The notes below the pieces were generated by a model. It had not been told where the DNA came from. It worked only from the letters and a program-made list of their open reading frames with translations, and did not search any database. From contig CAJNDS010002843.1 of assembly GCA_905221605.1 (NCBI GenBank), positions 1 to 64,000 on the forward strand: a DNA stretch of 64,000 bases, read 5' to 3'. Of this stretch, positions 1-9,721 are shown one piece after another; position 1 is the stretch's first letter; every line of letters starts with the position of its first letter. A program made the translations under genes and the position numbers. The DNA is from Symbiodinium natans. Taxonomy: Eukaryota > Sar > Dinophyceae > Suessiales > Symbiodiniaceae.

Positions 1-2082
1 CGGGGAGGCCACGCACAAGCGGACGTGACTTTTTCACACAAAAGCGGACCCAGAATCTGGCCTCGGAACAATTTCCTGCGCAAAGACCCGGAGCACATAT
101 GGAAAACCTACTCGGACCTACTCCTGCGGAAAAATACAGCTGGGTTAGCCCCAGCGGTCACTTCTGATTCTCCCTGCGCCATCAGCATCCACCTCCACAA
201 CCTCACCTGGCAGCGCTGCAAAGCCGCACGACACACTGCGCCTCTTGCATCTTGCCTATCTGGACGAGCGCCGACCGCATCATGTGACAAATTCCAAAGC
301 TTGAAGTAACGCTGAGGAAATCCATGGTGCCATGGAAGCTCATGGAAATATGGAAACCCTCGCTGAAGCTTCTGACATCTTTTTCCAAAGCCGCGCAAAG
401 CATGAGAAAACCAATCGAAACCCCGCGGAGATTTTGCAGGAACCCTCACAAGGCTCCACTGGAAGCTTTAAAGACCTGCGCACGACCTATATAAGAAAAC
501 CCACAGAAACCCCGCGGAAACCCTCACACAGCCCTAAGAAACCCACGGAAACCCCTTCAAAGCTGTCAAAAACCATGGAAAACCCACGGTAACCTTCACA
601 AGACATTAGAAAAACCTTCCGAGAGCTTCAAAAACCTACGCAAAATCTAACAAAACCCACTGAAACCCTGCAAACCTGAGAAAACCCCAGAAAAACCATC
701 TGAAAGCTTTTTAAAAAACCAAGGCAAAACTTGACAAAACCCACGGACATCCGCGGAAACCCTCACAAAACTTTAGAGAAATTCAGGCAAACCTCCGGAA
801 AGTTCAAAAACTGCACGAAATCCCACGGAAACCCTCACGAAACCCTTGAGGAACCTACCAAAACCATCCAATAGGTTTTAACACATGCACGAAATCTAAG
901 GAAACCCACGGAAACCCCCAGAAACCCCGCGGAAACCCTCGCGAAACTGTAGGGAAACCCAGGGAAACCCTCCAGAAGCTTAACAAACATGAACGGAAAC
1001 CCTGCGGAAACCCCTTTATCAGGACTGGATTCACCCTTTGGCAATTTACAAAGTTATTAAAGGACAGGTGCAGGAAACCCGCCACCCAATCACCGCACGC
1101 CAATGTCAGTATTATACTACCGGTCGTCCCCTAAAGGGTGAGGACGCAAGAGGTGTTCTTCTGCTTCTGGCGAGGACCTGTGTCAACCGGAGCGCCGAAG
1201 CTGGGGCATGCCTGCCATACGAATCAATGGTCGCTGACCGTCTAAGAAGCACTTCGCGCCTTCAGGCAGAACGTCAAGGTACACATTGGTCTTTCACCAA
1301 TCGGGTTCAGAAAAAGGAATACAGTCTACGTCTGCCTGGCTTCACCGTCCACGTCACAACTTGCTATAGAACAAAACTGACTTACTGCCTCAGGGTTCAT
1401 GTCAGACTCAACCCAAGGACCTGACTGAAGGCATGACTGGTTTCTTGCACCCAAAGCTTTGACCCCGCGCATGGCTGTTGCTACAACCATACACAGCTAG
1501 GCCACCAAGCAGCGCACGGATGAGCTTGGACACCTCCGGCCGCGCACCGGCCGGCCGCGCCTGCGCCGCAACGAATGTGAAGCCTCTCGCATCGCCAAAA
1601 ATCGGCCTTGAAGACCTCGGCAACCTCCTCCACTGAGTACTTCGCTGAGCGAGTTGCGAAGGGCTTGCGACACCTTGGAAGCACAAACATGGACCCTACG
1701 GACTATGTCTGGGCACTTTTTTCGGCCAACAAATCAGGCTCCGACGTGGCAGACGTGGCGCAAGTACGCTAGCTGTGGCCTAGGAGCTGCTTGAGGCAAG
1801 AGAGCGCTCAGCGGCGGCTCAGATGCAATCTGTTGAAGACACATGGCCCGTAGGCGCAAAAATTAGCAAAAGTCTCTGAGAGTCTTGCAGATCTCAAGGC
1901 ATCTTGAAAAAACAATCCGGCACAAAATCCAAAACAGGTCTACGTGCAAACAAAAGCAAAAGTACATTGCAAAAATAGCAAACAAACGCAAAACAACGCA
2001 AATCTCCGAAATCTCCTGTAAACAAGGAACAACATTTAGGGCTGCTAAACGCAAGCTAAAAGACAACCGCATGAAAGTGGCC
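1..2082. repeat. Upstream copy of a ~2.4-kb tandem duplication
   Basis: This block is repeated at 2547-4508 with near identity. It begins at or before the window edge, and both copies end at the same motif (AAAGTGGCCTC). About 330-1020 is a degenerate minisatellite of words such as GGAAACCCTC and ACCCACGGAAACC with a loose period of 10-12 bp. The rest is unique-looking sequence. This copy has about 99 bp near 98-196 that the other copy lacks, plus a longer minisatellite segment near 678-720. Short open frames occur here, but none resembles a known protein and their reading is disturbed by indels between copies. I call no gene. Confidence 0.85.
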
Positions 2083-2358
2083 TCCACAGTTGCAGCTCCC
2101 TTTCTGCTGCAGCATTACAAAAGCAAGCAGCTGCTTCGGACAAGCCCCTGATCCCCAAGCTTATGTTCTGCACGCTGCTCCCCAAGGTTCCTGGAACAAG
2201 GGCAGGCGCAGGCATGCTGACGAGACCCAGCTGCGTGAGCCCAGGGCTCAAACTTGCGACCCCAAAAATGGGGCCATCTCGCGGCCCCAAAAATAGGGCC
2301 ACGAAATGCACCCAGCTTCCCTTATTATAATGTGTAAATACATGAAAAGGCTGGAACT

Positions 2359-2405
2359 GCGACCCCAAAATTGGGGCCGCCTGGCGGCCCCAATTTTGGT
2401 GTCGC
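2359..2405. repeat. Near-perfect 23-bp inverted repeat (hairpin)
   Basis: Arms 2359-2381 and 2383-2405 are reverse complements except for one base, separated by a single T. The core is CCCCAAAATTGGGGCC, itself palindromic. A weaker relative (CCCCAAAAATGGGGCC, then CCCCAAAAATAGGGCC) lies about 90 bp upstream at 2261-2300. It sits in the spacer between the two duplicated blocks. A transcript would fold into a very stable stem. Function is unknown. Confidence 0.85.
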
Positions 2406-2546
2406 TAAATCTGCATTTTTCGAGTTCCCCACAGCAACTCTGACCTACAGGCAAGCTCCTAGCGTGGAGAATTTTTTTTTTAAAGAACAACGACCCCCCA
2501 CAGGCAGCTTTCTTGCGGAAGTGATCAACATAATAGAAACGGGCAC

Positions 2547-4508
2547 CGGGGAGGCCACGCACAAGCGGACGTGACTTTTGCACACAAAAGCGGACCCAGA
2601 ATCTGGCCTCGGAACAATTTCCTGCGCAAAGACCCGGCATCCACCTCCACAACCTCACCTGGCAGCGCTGCAAAGCCGCACGACACACTGCGCCGCTTGC
2701 ATCTTGCCTATCTGGACGAGCGCCGACCGCATCATGTGACAAATTCCAAAGCTTGAAGTAACGCTGAGGAAATCCATGGTGCCATGGAAGCTCATGGAAA
2801 CCCTCGCTGAAGCTTCTGACATCTTTTTCCAAAGCCGCGCAAAGCATGAGAAAACCAATCGAAACCCCGCGGAGATTTTGCAGGAACCCTCACAAAGCTC
2901 CACTGGAAGCTTTAAAGACCTGCGCACGACCTATATAAGAAAACCCACAGAAACCCCGCGGAAACCCTCACACAGCCCTAAGAAACCCACGGAAACCCCT
3001 TCAAAGCTGTCAAAAACCATGGAAAACCCACGGTAACCTTCACAAGACATTAGAAAAACCTTCCGAGAGCTTCAAAAACCTACGCAAAATCTAACAAAAC
3101 CCACTGAAACCCCGCAAACCTTAGCTTTTAACAAAACCTAGGCAAAACTTGACAAAACCCACGGACATCCGCGGAAACCCTCACAAAACTTCAGAGAAAT
3201 TCAAGGAAAACCTCCGGAAAGTTCAAAAACTGCGCGAAATCCCACGGAAACCCTCACGAAACCCTTGAGGAACCTACCAAAACCATCCAATAGGTTTTAA
3301 CACACGCACGAAATCTAAGGAAACCCACGGAAACCCCCAGAAACCCCGCGGAAACCCTCGCGAAACTGTAGGGAAACCCAGGGAAACCCTCCAGAAGCTT
3401 AACAAACATGAACGGAAACCCTGCGGAAACCCCTTTATCAGGACTGGATTCACCCTTTGGCAATTTACAAAGTTATTAAAGGACAGGTGCAGGAAACCCG
3501 CCACCCAATCACCGCACGCCAATGTCAGTATTATACTACCGGTCGTCCCCTAAAGGGTGAAGGACGCAAGAGGTGTTCTTCTGCTTCTGGCGAGGACCTG
3601 TGTCAACCGGAGCGCCGAAGCTGGGGCATGCCTGCCATACGAATCAATGGTCGCTGACCGTCTAAGAAGCACTTCGCGCCTTCAGGCAGAACGTCAAGGT
3701 ACACATTGGTCTTTCACCAATCGGGTTCAGAAAAAGGAATACAGTCTACGTCTGCCTGGCTTCACCGTCCACGTCACAACTTGCTATAGAACAAAACTGA
3801 CTTACTGCCTCAGGGTTCATGTCAGACTCAACCCAAGGACCTGACTGAAGGCATGACTGGTTTCTTGCACCCAAAGCTTTGACCCCGCGCATGGCTGTTG
3901 CTACAACCATACACAGCTAGGCCACCAAGCAGCGCACGGATGAGCTTGGACACCTCCGGCCGCGCACCGGCCGGCCGCGCCTGCGCCCCGCAACGAATGT
4001 GAAGCCTCTCGCATCGCCAAAAATGGCCCTTGAAGACCTCGGCAACCTCCTCCACTGAGTACTTCGCTGAGCGAGTTGCGAAGGGCTTGCGACACCTTGG
4101 AAGCACAAACATGGACCCTACGGACTATGTCTGGGCACTTTTTTCGGCCAACAAATCAGGCTCCGACGTGGCAGACGTGGCGCAAGTACGCTAGCTGTGG
4201 CCTAGGAGCTGCTTGAGGCAAGAGAGCGCTCAGCGGCGGCTCAGATGCAATCTGTTGAAGACACATGGCCCGTAGGCGCAAAAATTAGCAAAAGTCTCTG
4301 AGAGTCTTGCAGATCTCAAGGCATCTTGAAAAAAACAATCCGGCACAAAATCCAGCAAAACAGGTCGACGTGCAAACAAAAGCAAAAGTACATTGCAAAA
4401 GTAGCAAACAAACGCAAAACAACGCAAATCTCCGAGATCTCCTGTAAACAAGGAACAACATTTAGGGCTGCTAAACACAAGCTAAAAGACAACCGCATGA
4501 AAGTGGCC
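2547..4508. repeat. Downstream copy of the tandem duplication
   Basis: Second copy of 1-2082, beginning at the shared CGGGGAGGCC word. It differs by a ~99-bp deletion near 2638, a 9-bp deletion near 2802, a shortened minisatellite near 3121-3140 and scattered single-base indels (for example one extra A near 3561). Because the indels fall within the open frames they make very different peptides in the two copies, which argues against coding. Divergence begins immediately after AAAGTGGCCTC. Confidence 0.85.
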
Positions 4509-5364
4509 TCACAGTAAGCTGTCAAAGTATGTGTGTTGTGCGATGTGTCCACGAAACTCGGGTGTTCGAAAACTTTGGTCTTCACAAAATCCTGAAACAC
4601 ACGACGGCAGTTCGCGCAACAGCGAGCACTGGTGCGTATACTACTTGCACGGTAGAGCTTCGTTCTGATGCTAGAAGCCAACTTGGAAGCCACACTTCCG
4701 GCAACAGGATCAATGCTGGAGACCTTTGTTTTTGCTCGTATGTTGCTGCAGCTACAGAGCAGCAAGTCTAGAGACAAGCCCCGGCTTCCGCACGGAAATC
4801 TATTGAATCTTTGAGCTCAGTTTCCACGTTGCTTGAAATCAACGGACAGGGTACAGACGACGGGACCGTTTAGTTAACTTAAATGATATTGTCAGCTGCT
4901 TCGTCCTGCAGACAACTTGAATTTCGGCTGTCTATGCCCAGGTGCTGATGTGCCGCCAGGTGGAGCAACTTCCGGACGCAGGCGACAGCATGTTAAAGGC
5001 GGATCGGTGTCTTGAGGATGTACTTGTAGAGAGACCCCAAAATACACTACCTCTTGTGGTTAGGATCCTACATGCCAGAAAGTAAGGTAACCAACAACAG
5101 GCAGTACATTCCAAGGTCTCGGGTACACGTGAAAGGTGTGTAATGCATTGCCAACACCACCAAGGACGACCGCCATTTTCAGTACGACTCACCATCACTG
5201 ATCGCCCGACATCTTCTGCCCTAGTCAGGTTGAAATAGGCTTGTGCCCTCATCTGTGCTGAGCCATCTGGCTCCGGCGCCCGTGGCGGGTTTCAAGAGCC
5301 GGCCTCTGCTCCTCCTTTCTGGAGCGGAACTTGCCATGGCTAAGGCTTTGCTCGCTTTGCCCTC
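4509..5364. other. No recognisable gene; upstream of the sulfatase
   Basis: This stretch has no telomere-like tracts and no open frame that resembles a protein. It should contain the promoter and probably a short 5' exon of the sulfatase, because the first exon I can recognise begins inside the sulfatase fold. A short frame from the ATG at 5336 (MAKALLALPS, stop at 5366-5368) resembles the missing first strand but is out of frame with 5365 onward. Confidence 0.5.
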
Positions 5365-7400
5365 ATGACAGACAGCATGGATGGCCGCGTGGTGGATCCC
5401 GGGGCTGTGGAAGCCCAGGCCGTCGAGCTGCCCTTCCTCCGGGACTTCTTCGCCAAGCAGGGCACCAACTTCGTGCGCAGCTACTCGAACAGCCCGCAGT
5501 GCGTCCCGTCGCGCAGCAGCATGTGCACCGGGCGGCGCACGGACCAGATCGAAGCCTGGTCCAACGAGAAAGGCCTGGCTGCCTCGGAAGATGGGACACT
5601 GGATAAGGCTTGCATCTACTTCTATGGCGCCGAGCAGTGCGCTGCCTGGGCGAAGGTGCAGAACCACTCCGAGACCATCTTCTCGGGCTTGGAAAGACTA
5701 GGCGCAGACTCTCTGGGATGGTTTTTTATTGGTGCAGCAGGGGGAGCACCCAAATGTTGCGTACTAGAGCTCGTTTTCCTTCCAAGTCCGTTCGACGGTG
5801 TAGTGTACGGCAACACAGGAGTTCTGGCTAAAGTGCACTCCGCGCACTGAGGCTTCTCTCAGGAGGCTGCCTTAAAAAGACCCAAAGCTTCTGATTGGTC
5901 GGTCTGTGGGCTGTTGTTTCCCTTTGTTTGACGCTGGAGAAGGGTGAGCTTGAGGGTCAGGTTTGGATGTCTTTGCTCTTGGAATTGGACAAAATTTTTG
6001 ACAGGCTACGGGGTGAAGCTCTATGGGAAGGTGGACATCGGAGGTGGGTTGATGAATGATCCGAAAGTCAGAGAATCGGTTTCAGCCAACGGCTGGCACC
6101 GGGGCGTGAGCCGTGGGATCGTTACCCGCTCGGCTGACATCCGCCGGCCAACTAAGGGAGCACCTCTTTCGCTGACTTCCGACACGCAGGACCATGTGCA
6201 CCCGGAGGATTGGAGAACAGTTGACCGCTGCCGGGGGTGGATTCAGGGCTTGCCGCCCGCTGAGTAGAACACAGAGCCCTTCTTTCTGTACTGCTCATTG
6301 AACATTCCCCATCCGCCATTTCAGACAAATGCGACTTGGCTCGCCAAAGTCAAGGAGGACAAAGATTCTACTGCCAAAGTGGCTACCAGGATTCCCGCAA
6401 GAGTGGCACCCCTATGACAGCTACATGTCCATCTCCAAGCACGTGGAGGAGATGAACTACACCTCCGAGGAGATCCTGAAGGTTCGCAAGACCTACTATG
6501 CCATGTGTGCTGAGGCGGATTATTTGCTGAATCGGGTCTGGGAAGCTTTGACGAGTAAGGGCTACGGTCTTGACAACACCTTCGTAGTCTACGTCTCCGA
6601 TCATGGTGAGATGAACATGGAGCACCGCCAAGTTTGGAAAAACTCGATGTATGAGGGATCATCTCGGGTCCCCTTTGCCATTGCTGGGCCGGGTGTGGCC
6701 AAGGGGCGGCGCGTGACCCAGCTGAGCTCCTTGCTGGATGTTCTCCCCACTTTGCTGGATATGGGGCAAGAGACAGACTGGGAAAGGCATGCGGAACTTG
6801 CAGGCAAGAGTGTCCTGCTGCTTGCGGGTGCACCTTCTTCGGCGCCCCCACAGTTGGTTGTGACTCCGGGAGCAGACCGAGCTGTCGTGTCACAGTACCA
6901 CTCCAATATGGGCAACACAGGTTCCTTCATGGTTCGCAAGGGTCCATGGAAATATATCCGCTTCGGCCACACCTTGTCAGCGTTTTCGCCGCAGAGGTAC
7001 GTGCCACTGCTCTTCAACGTCGATGAAGACCCGAGTGAGACACAGAATCTCGCTGGGCAGCATTCGCAGATTCTGGGGCAGCTTGACCTGGAGCTCCAGG
7101 ATCTCTTTGACCCAGAAGACGTCGACCGCCGGGTGAAGTCGGAAGACTTCCGCCTCTACCATCGCTTCTTTGTCATAGCTACATGTTTAAGGGTACTTAA
7201 ACCCAATAAGGAATAAAGATGTAAATCTTTAACGTTATCCCAACAATGAACTAGGCTTCTTCGGCTCCTTGGATCAGAAGCAGCTCCGGAAGAAGCTGGA
7301 GCGAGCCTACGCCGGTTTTGACGCGGAGGATTTCAAGAAGATTCAGCTGTGGGCGAAAGAGCTCGCGTCCTGGGGGGTGCCTGAGCTGCTCGTGGTTTAG
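5365..7400 (+). CDS. Arylsulfatase K-like sulfatase (possibly damaged)
   Basis: Family: type I sulfatases use a formylglycine made from Cys in CxPSR to hydrolyse sulfate esters; ARSK is a lysosomal glucuronate-2-sulfatase in animals. Seen: exons 5365-5701, 6005-7163 and 7255-7400 join in phase. Exon 1 has TDSMDGR and CVPSRSSMCTGRRT, with the catalytic Cys codon at 5500-5502. Exon 2 has GYGVKLYGKVD, the YYAMCAEAD segment, SDHGEMNMEHR and KGPWKYIRF. Exon 3 ends at TAG 7398-7400. Introns are GC-AG (5702-6004) and GC-AG (7164-7254); the second is bounded by a GCTTCTT direct repeat. Odd: an in-frame TAG at 6265-6267 and a +1 frameshift at about 6361-6364 interrupt a region that aligns with ARSK. 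A possible 61-bp GT-AG intron (6264-6324) would remove the stop and restore frame. The true N-terminus and signal peptide are not found. The family call is firm; activity is doubtful. Confidence 0.85.
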
Positions 7401-7689
7401 TTCGCTGCGAGCAGTATCTGTGAAGGACATCTCGCTGCAGAAGCTCAATTCCTTGGACATCTTTTGTTTCTGTCTAGGTCGGTTGGACCGGACAAGCTTG
7501 ATGTTTCGACCGTTTGTCTTCTCGTAGCCGCGGGCTCAGGAAAAAGCTGCACAGTTGCGCTGTTCGAATTCTTCCTCCCATCACCTAGTCCCCGGGTCAA
7601 GGGTGCCAAGCCTTGGTTGTCGAGCAAGCTTCATGGTCAACAGCACTCAGCAAGGCCTAAGTATGTGGGCCGATGAGGTGAAGGACTCA

Positions 7690-7845
7690 AACCTGCAGGT
7701 TATGATCATGGTCATCTTCAGCAGCATGAGCAGCATGAACCTCATGGTGCGCATGAACATCATGATGATGATCATCACCAACAGCAAATCGTCATCATGA
7801 GCATCACCATCGCCACCATGTGTCATGTCAGATCTCAGAGCTCCC
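7690..7845 (+). other. His-rich open stretch, possible exon
   Basis: Reading from GGTTATGATCATGG gives a peptide dominated by His, Gln, Glu and Asp (HEQHEPHGAHEHHDDDHH). A one-base shift near 7786 would continue the His-rich reading (RHHEHHHRHH). It could be a metal-binding loop exon, such as in a ZIP or CDF transporter, or simply a CAT/CAG-rich low-complexity tract. No flanking domain supports a gene. Confidence 0.3.
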
Positions 7846-7920
7846 TCTGCCAATGATCAGACGTCTTCTGCTCTCCAAAGCAGCGGCAAGTTTACACATG
7901 GTCTACGCTGGGGCCAGAGG

Positions 7921-9240
7921 AACCCTAAACCCTAAACCCTAAACCCTTTAAAGGAACCTTAAGCCCTTGGGGACTTGTGCTTCGTGGCCCAAGTGCGGCT
8001 GGGCAGGCCATGGCAGCGGATCGATGGCACGCACAGCTTGAATCGGAGTGCGGAGGCTAGGCGAATCTGGCTGCGGGTTCGAGTTAAGATGTCAAGGGGT
8101 TCGCAAACACATCCTGGTTGAGGATCTCAAGTTACTGGAGCACTGCCGTCCATGTACCCTGAACCCTAATTGAACCCTAAGCCCTCAGTGTTTCAGTGTA
8201 CTGGAGCATAACGCAGCTTTTCCTCTGGTGCTGAGCCGCGCAGAGTGGGGTGTGCCGACCCTAAACCCCGAACCCCCCATAAAGATCACTGTAAAGAAGC
8301 ACTCTGGAGCAGTTTCCCTTCGGCCTCTGCCGAAGGAGTTGTGCGAGGCCTCCATTCTAGCCGAATTCTTCAGATTCCGGGCGTTAGTTGTGCCCTAAGC
8401 CCTAACCCTAAACCCTAAACCCTAAACCCTGAACCCTAAACCCTAAACCCTAAACCCTAAACCCTAAACCCTAAACCCTAAACCCTAAACCCTAAGCCTA
8501 AACCCTAAACCCGAATACTAAACCCTAAACCCTAATACACGGGTGCCTTCAGGAGTTCACCGCACCTCTCCCAATCAGCATACCTCGTGCCGGCATCTCT
8601 ACGTGAAGATGTTGGGTCCTTCAGAGACTGGATGCTGAAGCATCCCTTGAAATCTTGAAGGCCAACAACATGCGGACGCATGGGATTCTTTGCAGCTGCA
8701 GCTAAAAGTTCCGCAGGAACTATATACACGCTGCCTTGTGGTTTAGAGATATCCTGATGATTTCGGGTTTAGGGAATGCTTCTACTTTACGCCCGAAGCC
8801 TTAAACCCGAAACCTCAGGGCAAGGCTCCAAGGTTCGGACCAGGTCTTGAAACTTTACGCCTCCTTTTACGCCCTAAACTCCAAAAGCCCTGAACCCCAA
8901 GCCCGAAATCAAAACTGTGATCAGAAGCAGGGTTGAAGGGTGTAGGGTTTCGGGTGCCCTAAACCCTAAACCCTAAACACTAAACCCTAAACCGCCTGAA
9001 ACTCCCAACCCTTAGAAGCTTCACCAGGCCGGCGTCCACCAGGGCAGCCCTGCGCCGCGCCGAGCATTTGGTTTGAGGGAGGAGGCTAGGTTCTTGGATG
9101 TTCAGGGTCTCAACTGGTTACCCTAAACCCTAAACCCTAAACCCTGAACCCTGAACCCTGAACCCTAAGCCCTAAACCCTAAACCCTAAACCCTAAACCC
9201 TACACCCTAAACCCTAACCCCAAACCCAAAACCCTGAAAC
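7921..9240. repeat. Cluster of interstitial CCCTAAA telomere-like tracts
   Basis: Main tracts lie at 7921-7950, 8394-8535, 8957-8992 and 9120-9240, in the C-rich orientation, with variants CCCTGAA, CCCTAAG and CCCGAAA. Between them are 100-400-bp islands of unique sequence. One island near 8322-8392 has an open, protein-like frame (RPLPKELCEASILAEFFRF) and may be an isolated exon, but no neighbouring exon confirms it. The upstream region 7401-7920 holds nothing else recognisable. Confidence 0.8.
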
Positions 9241-9721
9241 CCTCAGGGCTGTGCAGGGTTTCGGAGTATTAGAGTTGGGATCCGCGGAGCACACTTGGAC
9301 CTGCTTGCTGTGGGGTCTCGTACTTAGGTCAGCGAGGCTTGCCCAGAAGGTGCGGACTTCTCCCACACTTCCTGTGCGGGAGCCCAGTATTTTGCAAGCT
9401 GCCAATCCCATGCTGAAAGCTCGTTGGGCCATCGCTGTGTGAGAACATCATCTGAGAGAATCTTCTATCCTTCCGAGGGCCTTGGACACTCCAGAGAGAT
9501 GCCGGCCGACTCAGCACTTGCCACGCATTCCAAAAGCAGCCGTTTTTTCGGCAAACACTTTTTGTTCTCCGCCCTCTGCCACCCCCCCCTGCCATCCTCG
9601 ATCCGCCGCCATGGGCAGGATTCTCCTGACCGTTCCTATGACAGCATCTCGTCTTTAGGTCTGCTCTAGGTCTTGAGGTCTTGGGCCTTGTCCCTGTGCT
9701 CTCTGCCCCAGCTGTCACTTT

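Noticed and set aside
1038-1424. 128-codon frame, repeated at 3457-3844
   Set aside because: Copies are broken differently by a one-base indel and no similarity is recognised; unlikely coding.
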